From assembly GCA_023374025.1 (NCBI GenBank), contig SIJG01000060.1, forward strand, positions 1 to 64,000: DNA of 64,000 nucleotides, read 5' to 3'. Both the position numbers and the translations under genes were made by a program. Below are positions 33,711 to 46,064 of this stretch, piece after piece; position 1 is the stretch's first letter; every line of letters begins with the position of its first letter. This stretch comes from Heterodera schachtii (lineage: Eukaryota > Nematoda > Chromadorea > Rhabditida > Heteroderidae). The notes under the pieces were generated by a model. That model made no database searches and had not been told where the DNA came from. It worked only from the letters and a program-made list of their open reading frames with translations.

Positions 33711-34038
33711 TGTTCGGTCCCCGAAATGTCGAAGTGACGTACAAATAACAAATTTTATTGAAGACAAATTTAAATAACAAATAAATGTCGGAGGACGGCG
33801 GAGGAGAGCAATTGGAAAATGTGAACACAAATATAGAACTGAATGAATCAAATGAGGGGAGGGCAAAGGGTCACAAATATAATCAATGGAATGTGACTGA
33901 CAGAGAAAGGTCAGGCACAACAAATACAACAAATGGAAATGAGTGAATGTGTCTGACTGGGAATGGTCAGACACAACAAATAAACATAAATGGAAATAAA
34001 TCAAATTAAATAAATGTCTCTCGGGTCCCACCCGAACA
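33711..34038 (-). repeat. 5' LTR of element 2 (328 bp)
   Basis: On the minus strand it begins TGTTCGGGTGGGACC and ends GGGGACCGAACA. A possible AATAAA lies near 33755 (minus). The LTR contains two diverged copies of a TG(A)CTGAC...GTCAG(A/G)CACAACAAAT unit (about 33891-33930 and 33949-33980), so it has an internal duplication. Confidence 0.9.
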
Positions 34039-34689
34039 TACATTATGTTGAAAATTTAAATGTACAAACTAAAATCAGAAATACCAAATAAGTTAATTTA
34101 TACTGAGAGAATAAATGAAAACTATTTAATTTGTAAGAAATGCAACAGCTAAAGATAAAATATCACAAATAACTTTAAGAGAAGTGAATAATTTATGATG
34201 GTTTAAAAATTTAGCTTTTTTCAACAAAGCGCTGTATAGTAGATCTGGTTAATTAAATTCATTAATTGCAATATTTAATTAAATAAAATTTTATGACATT
34301 TTATGCAGCAACAACTAAATATTACTGTGAGAAAAACAAAAATTTTATAGATGAAAAAATAAAAGAATCAACTCAAATATTTCACTTAAATAATTAAATA
34401 AAATAATAGATAAATTTACACGTAAAAATATTTGCAAAAATAAGTTATAATGACAATTAGGTGCTAAAAATATTAAAAATAAGTACAAAAAATTAAAACG
34501 TTAAAATATATTTACCTATTAATATAATTATTGAAAAAACAAAATATAAACCGAATTCTTAATTTAAAATAATTTTATTTTTAATAATCAAAGAATAAAA
34601 TTTTAATGTGATGATTTTAAAAATTTGCTAAAAGATGAATAATAATTTATTATATGTTGAAAAAATTAAAAGACATTATTGATAATCTA

Positions 34690-34714
34690 CAACATATTGG
34701 CACCTCCCGTGAGA
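34690..34714 (+). repeat. Short conserved repeat, copy 1
   Basis: ACATATTGGCACC followed by TCCCGTGAGAA. The same word with one base changed is at 38380-38403. It stands out in AT-rich DNA and may be a transposon-end remnant. Confidence 0.5.
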
Positions 34715-35984
34715 ATTAGAAGAAATTTTATATAACAATTTTTATTTCTAGTGCTACAACTATAAAAAATGTTAATTGTGGACGTGAAAGCCATAAGTTA
34801 TAAAGAATAAATAATTATACTTTATTATTCATTTTAAAAATAATCATATCTTAAATAAATATAACTAGTTAAGTTAAAAAGGTAAAAAATGCAAAAAGAC
34901 CTAAAACATACAAATTAAATGAATTGAAACTAAATAAATCAAATATTTTTAACTCTACTTTAAACTATCTTGATCAATTACAAGAATAAAATTTAAATTT
35001 GAAACACGCACAAGAAAGTTACAAATATACAAAGATTATTTTAAAATTACGCTCAGCACTAAATTCAATAAATTAATAAATGCCTCAATGTTGAATTGAC
35101 TGAGTCGGCATAATTGGAAAAGAAACCTTACGAATTGGTCAAAGTCCCTAATTAACAATATTGCCCTCAATCTCTTGTACTAATTAAAGACAGTTCCCGT
35201 GTCCCTGCTCTAATTAATCTAAGACAATTAATAAAACAAAACATGGAAATTTCAAACCTTATAACAATGTAATTAAATATAAAAAATTTTTAAACAAATT
35301 TAAGATACTGTTCAAAAATTTAACAATTTATTAATTAAAAATGGTTTCTAGAAAATAAGCATTAATGAATGTTTCTGTGTATTTAAACGGTAAAATATTT
35401 AATTATCGATTCAATATATTAAAAAGGTATACTCAAATGGAAAAGCAAGAATTAGAAAAAATTTAATTCGTTAAAGCTATTCGGAAAAATGATTTAAAAT
35501 TATTCAATTACAACTTCAAGCATTAATGTTGAATTTTTTTAATTGAGCAATAATTTAAATTATTCATTTACTATTATATAAAACTTAAAAAATTAATAAA
35601 AGCGAAAAGTTTAAAAATAAGAAAATTAAAAGACAAAGTTTATACAAAACTGCGATTGACCAAGTAAAGATGGCCAGTAAAGTGAATAAGCTAACCATAA
35701 ATGCAATCAAAGCAACAGAAAATGACGCGAATACGTATACAAAAACTACATTCGTATGCTAGAAGACAAAAAAATATTAGAAAGGCAACAAAAGTTAAAA
35801 TTTCTAGGTAATTAATAACTTTAATAAAATTGTAATTAAAAACAGTTTAAATAATATAATAGTAAAATTAAAGCATTGTTTAAACTTTTTTTCTAATTCA
35901 AAAAGAAGAACGAAGAAGAATTGTCTTTCTTGGCAGCGCTAAAGCAAGGAATAATGATAATCTCCTTTTTATCATTAAGACTCT

Positions 35985-36036
35985 AAATTTGCATAAATAT
36001 TATTAAATTTAAATTTGCATAAATATTATTAAATTT
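35985..36036 (+). repeat. Perfect 26-bp tandem duplication
   Basis: Two exact consecutive copies of a unit beginning AAATTTGCATAAATATTATT. Confidence 0.9.
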
Positions 36037-37680
36037 ATTAAAATATAAAGTTTACGAATTAGAACTTATTTTTTGTGCTTAAAAGTTCAGACACTAAATG
36101 ATTTATGAATATTAAATATTTTTTCTCTTGTTGTCTTTTATTTATTAAAAATATTAAATTATCAAAATCTTTATCTGTATTGTCATGTAATTTTGTGAAT
36201 GCTTATGATTATTTAATATTTAAAATTAACTCGGCAATGTACCTAGAATAATTAGAATCCACGTATGAAGATTTGCCAATTTTACTTATGATATAAAAAT
36301 TATTATTATTACTCATTGGTCCAATATTAGATATTTGGTCTTTTTCTCAAAAAATAATAATTTTCATACATTTTTTAAGCATTTGATAAAATTATTAGTA
36401 ATTAAAGAATAAAATATTGAAGATAAACCACGCTTGCGGAAACGCATAACCGTCTTGTGTTTATTGATTTTTCACCAATGAAATTGCTTTTTAAGCACAG
36501 CTCAGACTGTCTGGGTGTAATTATATAAAATTCATAAAATAAATTTAATGCTTTAAATAAATCTGAAAATTAAATTTCAATTTATTGTCCGGAAAGTTAT
36601 GATTAATGTTATGGCTGGCATGCCATTATAAATTTTTATCTATCATCAGAAATTTTAATATTTAATTCTATTAATCATTTATTCTTTTTACATTAATCTT
36701 TCAAACTATTTTTTTTATGATTTATTCAGTATTTGTGTTTGTAGTTAGTATGTAATTGTGTTAAACTTTTAAATTTTTGAATAAAGATAAAAAGAAATTT
36801 ATTCATAAAAGTTTCAAATTGTAATTTAATTTATGGCAAGTTATTCTATTTAAAAATTAATCATTTAATAAATAAATTTGGACAATTTAATTTTCAAAAA
36901 TTTTTTTAATTTTTATAGTTAATAAATAATTATTACATTTGAATTTAATTTATATTTTATATTCAAATTTAATCATTTAAAGTATCCTATAAGAATTTTC
37001 ATTAAACAATATCACATGTACTTGCAGTCAGTAGTTGATTACAAGCTGTTATTTCCACATTTAAGGTGATTGTAATTTATTAATGTTTATTTATAAATGT
37101 TACAATGAAAATTATTTATTAAGAATTCTGATTTAGTTACGGAATTTTAAAAAGAATTTTAATTGCACAAATGACTTTGGTATATCTTTTATATTTTTTT
37201 GGCGCAATTATATTTATGTTTGAGAAAACAAATAAATTTTTTATACAATTTTATTAATTTTGTATTTTTTGTTTTTTGTGGAAAATTGATTTTTTATTGT
37301 TTATTTTTTGTTTAAAGGATTAGATTTCCACAATTATTATTCGTTTTTTATTCCTAATCTCTTCAAACAATTTTTTAGTATAAAACTTTTTTTATATTTC
37401 AATCAAAAAACCACAATTATTGATTCTAATTTGATTGATTTTGCTATTTTCAAATTAATTACTGGTATTATTTATAACGTTCGTTTAATAATAATGTTTA
37501 CATAAAATGGGCTAAAAGATACACGTCCTCGATGAATGTTTCCAGATATAAAATGAATTCAACAAAGGTTTTTCGTTCGATTATTTTAGATAAAATTATA
37601 TATATTTTTATTATTAATATTTAATTTTTCATTAGTTCTATGAAATTTTTTTTATTATTTGTCTAATTGCTTTTAATTTA

Positions 37681-37729
37681 TCATTATTATTATCATTATC
37701 ATTAGCATTATTATTATTATTATTATTTT
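37681..37729 (+). repeat. (ATT)n microsatellite, interrupted
   Basis: A run of ATT/ATC triplets with a GCA interruption. Confidence 0.9.
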
Positions 37730-38353
37730 ACTACATTTCGCCCAAAAAAATTGGTAATTATATTAACAAATATAAAAATATAACAAATTGTTTAATAAAG
37801 TCTACCCGAGAAAAATAATATGAATACTAATAAATTATCGAAAAAAAATATTTATCAATTCAATATTTTTAAATAATAAGAATATGAGTATAACAATTCA
37901 ACTAAGTAATTAATCGCAACACATATAATTTTTAAATAAATTCATATCTGAGTTGTGAATTTCAATTTTGTTTTTTACCCTCTAAAAATAACTTAACAAC
38001 ATTAGAGCAGAAGACGAGATTTATTTTTAAAAAAATATTTATTTTTTTGCATTATAAACAAGAATAGGTAATAAATATAATAATGGAAAATTTTTAGAGA
38101 AATATTCTTTAAAATTTTATAAAAGCTACATTTAAAAAAAGTTATTTAATTAAAATTAATTCTGAATCGGACAAATGAAATAATCTTTAAAAAAATCGTA
38201 TTTGATTCATTTTTAATAAAATTTATGTTACTTTATTAAAAAAAAGTACCATTAAATTAATAATGAAAACACAAAAAATTCATTACTTAATTTGCAAAAA
38301 TAATTTTTGAACGCTGAAAAACCTTAATATAAAAACGAAGTCTGGACTGTTCT

Positions 38354-38403
38354 GAGGAATCTCAGGAAAACAACGATTCGACATATTGGCACCGCCCGTG
38401 AAA
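38354..38403 (+). repeat. Hairpin plus short conserved repeat, copy 2
   Basis: CTGAG GAAT CTCAG is a 5-bp hairpin, followed about 15 bp later by ACATATTGGCACCGCCCGTG. The second part matches 34690-34714. Confidence 0.5.
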
Positions 38404-39667
38404 AATATTTTAAATTTAAACTAAGTTATATAAAAAGGGATTACATTTAAAGAAAAATTTTCGTTCTCAATTCCAAAAGTATAGCAAATGAAAACTTTGT
38501 TTTTAATTAAATGGCGAAAGAAAACTTAACTTTTAAATACTTTACTTTCTTTTCGGAAGCAAAAGATAATCTAATTTTATTATTTTTTATTAATAAATAG
38601 AGGGTTTCATTTTTAGGAACAAAAAATCGCGTAATATAGACACCTAAAAAGGCAAAAATATTCTCAAAACATGCAATAAATATGCACAAGAATGCAAATA
38701 AAATTTTTTATAAACGGTTGTTGGTAGCAAAACACGTAATCAAAAAACTTAATTTTCATTATATTTACAATTGAAAATGAAAAAAATTAAAATTTTATAA
38801 TTTACTTTCGAATAAGGACAATATATAAACTAAAAATTAAAAAAAAATTTTTTGGGATTTATTTTTTGAGAAAATATTAAAATTTTAATGCTAAATTATA
38901 TTTAATTTAAACATTCAATTTTTATTAAAGTCTTCATATATATTAATTTACTCCTGTATTTGTATTGGAAATTTTGTGTCTATTAACAACATTAAAATAT
39001 TAACATCATCAACTTTGTTGAAGACCATAAATTTAAATTTAATAACATATTTAAACAATCAAATATATATTAGATCTCGTCTAAAAGTATTTATTGACTT
39101 TTTTTGTTCAATGTTCTCCAATATATTTTTTGTATAAATAATTTAGTCAATTTATTGATTTAACATAATTCTTATAATTACAAATTTGAAAATTTATCAA
39201 ATATTTTGGTGTTAAAATAAAAATAGGTTAATTATAATTTTAGATGAAAATTATATTGTAATGAAATGATTGTACAAAAGACTAACTGTATTCAACAAAA
39301 TAAAATTTTCACATGTAGATATGATATTTGTATATACAATTATTAAATTATAACAGAAACAAACACATTAGAAAAATTAAACAATAATTATGTAAAATCG
39401 AGAAATCATTGTTTCAATATTAAAAAACTAAATATCCAAAATGATCATCTTATCTTGTCCAATTATTTAAATATATATTTTTTCTTATTAAAATTAAAAA
39501 CTAACAAATATAAAAGAATTAATAATTCATAATTAAAATATTGATTTTATTAAAAAAATTCAAGTTCTTTTGTAATACAAAATGTTAAATAATAATTGGT
39601 ATTTATTTGTATTGTTTATATTTAATTACTTACGATTATCAATAAATAAACTATTGTAATATTTAAA

Positions 39668-39714
39668 TGAGCTAGAACCCGAGACAATAACGCCTGCATT
39701 GGTAGACTAGTGCA
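39668..39714 (-). other. Possible decayed tRNA-like sequence
   Basis: The minus strand reads GCACTAGTCTACCAATGCAG, then GTCTCGGGTTCTAGCTC. The GGTTC core and spacing recall the 3' half of a tRNA, but there is no matching acceptor stem or D-arm. At best it is a tRNA fossil. Confidence 0.2.
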
Positions 39715-40698
39715 CATGAATATATGGTATTCATTTAAACAATATTAAATTAAAACTGAAAATAAACTCATCAAAAAAATTTATAAAATTAATTCTTTAA
39801 AATTATGAAAACTTTATTACAATAAAGCATAAACAACTGGAATTTTTAAATAAATATCAAATATTGGTCGTCATTCTCTTCTGCAATTATTAAAAAATAA
39901 ATTTTACTATACTTAATTACCCTTAATTATCTATAAATTAGATATCGTATTTTCCTAAACACATCTTTTCTGCGTTCAAAACGTTAATTAAAAAGTTGTA
40001 TTGAATAAATATTTAACAATTTATTGGTTTACAATTATTGACAATAAACAATAATTTCTCGACATTGACTAAATAAAAATAACTAATTATCTTTAATTGA
40101 TTAATTAGCAATAGTAAAAAAAAGGATGTCCAAGAAACAAGGGAATTATAGATTATGTTAGAATGAAACCTATTTGATTGAAATTAGATTATTTAAAGTT
40201 TAAAAAATAATTATTAAATATTAATTTAAAAAAAACAATAACAAGACAAAAAATAATGAAAATATTTAAAATAATTTCATAATGTTACATTATTGCTTCA
40301 AAATTATTTTTTACAAAAAGAAAAACGATAAAAATCTTAACAAATACACTTAATGAAATTAGCACAATAGTTTATTGTTAAAAACATAAAACTTGTATTG
40401 ATTTCATACTTTTTTTGAGAATCAATGATAATTATTTATCAACCGTTTTAATCTCTTCAAAAAATAGGATACTAATGTTATTCCTCTTTTTTTAGATGGA
40501 TATTATTGTTGTTCTTTTGAAAAAAACACAAATGAGGTTGATCTTAAAAAATTTGAATGCATTGATTTAAATGAATTAATTAATTAAATTTGATTGAATA
40601 AAATGAATTATGAAAAAATAGCTTAATATCACCTATGAATTATAAACCGAATAAATAAAAAATGAAATATATTTTTGAATGCACTAAGAAAAAAAACG

Positions 40699-40724
40699 TT
40701 GTCGGAATGCTCTGGTCCCGACAA
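40699..40724. other. Perfect 7-bp hairpin
   Basis: TTGTCGG, a 12-nt loop, CCGACAA. It is GC-richer than its surroundings and lies in no gene. Confidence 0.5.
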
Positions 40725-41510
40725 TTGACAACTAATTATTACTAATAGTTTATTGGAACTTACAATTAAATTTTCAAATTTCCTAAAATAATTAAATCAA
40801 TTCAATTAAATGATTTTTCGATTAAGTATTTAACTTAAATTAATTATTAAAAAAATATATAAATAAAATTATTTGCATAATATAATTCAGTTTTTAATTA
40901 TATACATTCACTTATATTTATTTAAAAACAAAATTAACCTTTAATAAAATATATTATTCAGAAAATTAAAAGAATAAATTGTATAATAAAGTAAGTTGAC
41001 TCGGAATTCAATTAATGATCAATTTATAATTAAAAAAATATTTTCTAATATGAGAAATACATCATAAAATGCATTAAAAAATTTATTATGGATTTCTTAT
41101 ATGAAGCAAATCTTTAAACAAAATAATTCAAATTAACGAAATTATGTGAGCGAGTGTTCATAGACAAATCTATAGCAAAGATTTATTCTAATGATTTTTA
41201 AATTAATTTTCTACTTTTAATATAAGCTAAATTGTAATTTGAGAAAATAAAAAAAATTTCGTTATGAAAAACTTTAATACTCATATTATTCAACTAAATA
41301 TTGCGTAAATAAAGTTAGGAAAAGATGCTGCGTACACTTAAAAAATAATTTATTAACATTAAAAAAATTTTTATTTGTCTTCAATCTTTTGTAAATTACA
41401 TTACAATTATTAATCATTTACACGGAATGATTTAGATAATCATTTTTTAACGGTTTTAAGAAAATTCAATTTTTATATTAAAAAATATGAATATGGATTA
41501 TGATTATATC

Positions 41511-41840
41511 TTTGTATTTTTGTCTAATTTGAAGTATTTTTCATAACTGAAATTCCGGGCGATCGGTTATTTTTGCAAAAGCTTTTTTTGATATAATTTG
41601 AATTTAAAGAATTTATTCTTTTAATATTTATTTTTGCAAAACTATTCAAGTTGAGCATTTTAGATTTTTATTGTTTATTATAAAATTTTATGATTTTTTG
41701 AATAACAAATACATTGATTAATATTAAATGTTTAAACTTTGCTTTTATTTTTAATTGATAATATTTCAATTGTCATCAATATTTAATTTTTGGATATTTT
41801 CTTTTATTCTTTTACTGTTAATTAATTACTTTATTGCTAG
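41511..41840 (+). repeat. Dispersed repeat copy C
   Basis: Aligns along its length with 27412-27720 with many small indels. It forms a T-rich block inside an otherwise A-rich plus strand (about 37.7-45 kb), as expected for an inserted segment. Confidence 0.75.
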
Positions 41841-42310
41841 TTATTTGATATGAATCACTTTTGAATTATTAATTTTTATTTATTATTTTTAGTTATAATT
41901 TAACTTTTTTTTTTTCGTTGTCATTAGATTTTATTTTGGTAATGTTTTCATAAAACAATGTTTTTTATTTATCTAATTTAACCTTTTCCGGTTCAATGCT
42001 TAAAAATTAAATTGATTATACTTTCAAAATTTTTGAAGCTTTTTCTGAACTGAAACTTTAATTAAATGAATGGGTCGGTTGGTCTTCAGCTGACTTATGC
42101 AAATTTTTCTTTATTGTTTCCTTAGCAGTTTTTGTCTTTGCTTTTTATGAGCTATATTTTATTTTCATATTAATATTGAACCTTTATTCTTGAACTAATT
42201 TTAATACACAAATGTTGAAAAAATTTAATAAATACAAAAAAAAATCATTTTATCTGTAATCAGATTTCGCTTTCGGCATCTTCAAAGCCCCAGAATCACT
42301 GCGGATATAA

Positions 42311-42456
42311 TCGATCCCTCCTGGAGGGGGGCTTTTAATTGGAGAGGGGCCTTCTATAAGAGAGGGGCCTACTATTGTTCAACCCCTCCAAAAAGGGGCC
42401 TTTAATTGGAGGGGATCAAGAAGGGGCCTTCAAATACCGGATTTACGGTATATTAT
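42311..42456 (+). repeat. G-rich islet of GAGGGGCCTT repeats with palindromes
   Basis: About 140 bp with seven runs of four or more G. Units such as TTAATTGGAGAGGGGCCTT, AAGAGAGGGGCCT and AAAAAGGGGCCTTTAATTGG repeat imperfectly. CCCTCCTGGAGGG and CCCCTCCAAAAAGGGG are foldbacks. The block closes with ATACCG GATTTA CGGTAT, a 6-bp hairpin. It is not coding. It may be the end of an unidentified DNA transposon. Confidence 0.7.
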
Positions 42457-44496
42457 TTTTCTTGCAAAATTTCGTTGTTATTTATTTTATATTACAATAG
42501 ATTGATTTAAAAAATATAAAAATAGAATTAATTTGTTGTTAAATTTTAATATTATATCTTTATGGACCTTAGCATTGATTTGTTTGAAAACAGAGTTAGT
42601 AGATCTACACTATATTTGCGGGTACATATTCAATTAATTTTTTGTTATGCAGTAAATTAAAAAATGTCTTTAAATGCATTAATTACATTTAAGTAAATTA
42701 AAAATAAAAGAAAATATCTTTAAAATAAATTTTGGATAATGAAAGAATAATTCCATACTTGGAATTAAAATATCTTGTCGAGTTGCAACCTAAATCTATA
42801 TATTTAAGACGAATGAAAAACGAAAAGCAAGCACTATGAGATCTCATTTAACAATCCAAATATTGACATTAATAATTAAATTTTGTATTAAAAGCGATAT
42901 TGGAAATATTTATTTAAGCAATTTAAAACGATAAATTTGTGCAAAAATTCATTTTCATTGCTATAACAGTTTTGATCATGGTCAATTCAGTTGCTATACA
43001 TTGAAGTTAAAGTATTTTATGAAAATGCTATTAAATAAATTATTGGTGAATACTAAAGACAGAAATGATGAATTTATATTGTTTTAAAAACAAAACTCAG
43101 TTGATTAATTGGAAGAATAAAATCATAAATTTAAAAAAAATCAAATATAAAGAGAAAAGTTTGTTTTATTTATTTTTATTTTTTACTAATTGTGAGAACT
43201 GTGTGAATATTAACAATTGAAAATCGTTACTGGTTAAGCTATAAAAATAATAAAAGAAAAATAGTAAAAATTGAAAAAAGTTAAATGTAAAAGAGATATA
43301 ATACTATGTATTTATTGTTTCTGAAAAAAGATAAAATTCAAAATGGAAAAAAGCAATTTTAAAAATTGGACACTTCCAACGAAAAAAGAAAACGATAAAT
43401 TTCGCATAAAAGCTAAACATTTTAAGTAAATTTGCAGAATAAACGAATCTAATAACTTAAAGCTTTGTATTTTAAATAACAAATAAATAATTAAATCAAT
43501 CTCTCAATCTCCTATTAAATTAATAACCATAAAATTCATTAAAAATACTAAAAATAGAAAATATCGTACATTAATCGAACATTTACAATTTAAAAAATTT
43601 AAAGTTTAAAAAGTAAATTTTGAAATAACAAAAAATTTTTATCTATTAATTGCAGTTAAATTAATCATCAATTCAAAAATTAATAAACAGATTCAAAAGT
43701 ATGATCGATATTTATTTTTGCATAAATTATTTAATACAAGGAAGACCTGTAAGGCATGAGAAGAAAATCGGGGTACTATACGATGGTACTCATAAATCTG
43801 ATTTAAAAAAATACATCGGGCTATGAATTGAGATAAATGCAAAAAAATTAAAAAAGTATAAAATTAAATGACAATTTAAAAATTGCAAATATTCTAAATG
43901 TATTTTAAGATAAAATTTTAAGTTAAACATTTATCCAAACAATTTATATTTTAACATATGGACAAGGATTTGTTTATAGAAATAAATGCACACGCAATGA
44001 ATTACTTAGACACAATTAATAATTAATAAGCATTTCCAGCGGAATCGAAAAATGATAAGGCAATTCTTTAAATTGTGAATATTTAAGTGATATCATAAGT
44101 AATAAAATTCTATAGTAAAAGTAACCCTCAAAAAGAGGATGATAAATTATAAAAATTTAATCAAACTCTTTTTACTCAAATTATAAGAATCAATGTATAA
44201 TTAATAATAAATCAATAATATTTGAAAGTAATAAAAAAAGTAAGTAAATTAGCTCAATTATATGCAGACCCATTTTATAAAATAATAAAATCATTAAAAT
44301 ATCAATTTTTTATAGCAAATCACGCAGTTTATTAAATCAATCATAAAAGTTGACCACAACAAGTGTCGTTAATCAAAAATAAAGTGGCAACATTTGAACA
44401 TGAAAAAAAATTGGAATACAAATCTGAAACAGAAACAATTAAAAAACAAGCAGATATTTTAAAATCAATTCAACGTTTTTTAAATAGCTAAAAGTA

Positions 44497-44577
44497 TTTA
44501 ATTATTGGCTTAACTAAAAAAAATTATTGTTTTTCTTTTAATTATTGGCTTAACTAAAAAAAAATTATTGTTTTTCT
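44497..44577 (+). repeat. 40-bp tandem duplication
   Basis: TTTAATTATTGGCTTAACTA and the following 20 bp occur twice in succession; the copies differ by one A in a run. Confidence 0.9.
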
Positions 44578-46005
44578 ATGTAATGATATAATTATATGAA
44601 AGTAGAGTGAACTAAAAATACAACTTATAATAAAAAATTATAAAAATATTAAATGTTTTATAGTAAGAAATCATAAAAACTATTAATCTTGAAGTATTTG
44701 AAATCCTCCTATGTAATGTGTTTTCAATTTTTTGTTTTTTTTCTATCTGTACAATTAAAAAAATTAAACTATAAATTTAATGGCAGATTTTCAATTAATA
44801 CAAGAAAAATTATTAAATTTTTTTGAAAAATTCTTTTTATTTATAATATAAATTTATTTAAAGTATTATTTCAAGAATTAGAAAACACAACTTCCATAAT
44901 TAGAAAAAATACTTAAAAATAAAAAAGGACGGGTAGAATAAGAATTATTGACTAGCAACTGCGGACGCTTTAGTTAACAAAATTGTTTAAAAATCTTTTA
45001 AAAATAATGACAGTTAATTATTGTTTAAAAATCAATATAATAATTAAATAAAAAATACAAAATATATTATTTTTGAATTAAGAAATTTTTTTTTGTCTCG
45101 TTGTAATGACGTCTGCTGTAACAAATTTCCACAAAAACAGTGCATTATGTGCACAATAGTATTGCATGACATTAATTATCATTTTTCTGCAAATTCTTGC
45201 TGCATGGTTGATAATTTGTTTTGACTGAAACCACAATATGGTAACAAATTATCATCAAAATAATATTTTTTTAAGTAATTTATTTGCTTCGTTAATTTTT
45301 ACATGTTTAGAAAACTTTATTGTCCCTTTTCACTATTAATTTTATTTTTAAATTATAGTTATTTTTTCTATATTCATTTGTATATTTATGTTTTATAATT
45401 ATATTTATTGGTTGTTTTTATGCTTTATTTTTCCATATACAATATTATTTTACTTTTAATTTTTCTCGCAATTCGGTTTTCTTTTGCATGATTGAACAAT
45501 GTTCTTGTAAATAGAGAATTATATTATATCAAGTCAAACAGACAAAATTGCCTATTTCAAGGCACATATATACAAATTTGCATTTTAGTAATTAAATAAT
45601 TCATTATGTTTTATTTTATTAATTTTATTATTTAACATTATTTTTTATTTGTTTAATGTTTAAGACTTTTTTTAGAGATAATATTTTATTTTTATGTTTA
45701 TTAAATAGTATAAAAATAACCTAAATAGGTTATTAATAACATTTTAACAAATTAAAAATTAATTATGGATTTTTCAGGGGTATTTTCAAAAAAAATAGAC
45801 TTTCAGTATTTATGATCCTTTTGAAAAAGATTTAAGTACGCTTAAAACTCGCTATGATGGAAAATAAAAATAATAAAAATTCTATTTTTGAGTTTCTCCC
45901 GCGATAACCAAACGCAAAATAAAAATTTAGTTTCAACTGTTTAACAAATTCAATTTTAATTTTTATGGCCACATCAATTTAAAATTTTACGAGTTGCCAT
46001 GGACC

Positions 46006-46064
46006 CAAAAGAGAGAGCGAGAAGGAGAATGAGAAAGAAAGTGAAAGAACGATGGAACGGCGAA
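46006..46064 (+). other. Purine-rich (GA) tract
   Basis: Almost uninterrupted A/G (AAAAGAGAGAGCGAGAAGGA and onward) in a T-rich neighbourhood. It could be a simple repeat or an accessible regulatory site, and no gene is adjacent. Confidence 0.5.

Larger units (their letters stand above)
29304..34038 (-). mobile_element. Ty3/Gypsy-type LTR retrotransposon, minus strand, degenerate
   Basis: Read on the minus strand the order is 5' LTR (34038-33711), primer-binding site, leader, gag with two zinc knuckles, protease, partial RT, RNase H, integrase, polypurine tract and a truncated 3' LTR (29395-29304). This domain order is Ty3/Gypsy. The element has a gag frame slip near 33245, an in-frame TAG at 32333-32331, a deletion inside RT near 31755 and an integrase slip near 30330. 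About 236 bp of the 3' LTR is lost together with the flank, so no target duplication can be shown. It is related to but distinct from the element at 14459, with clearly different LTR and protein sequences. Confidence 0.92.

Noticed and set aside
37308..38689. Short frames of 60-65 codons at 37308-37505 and 38507-38689
   Set aside because: Low-complexity translations of AT-rich DNA with no motif.
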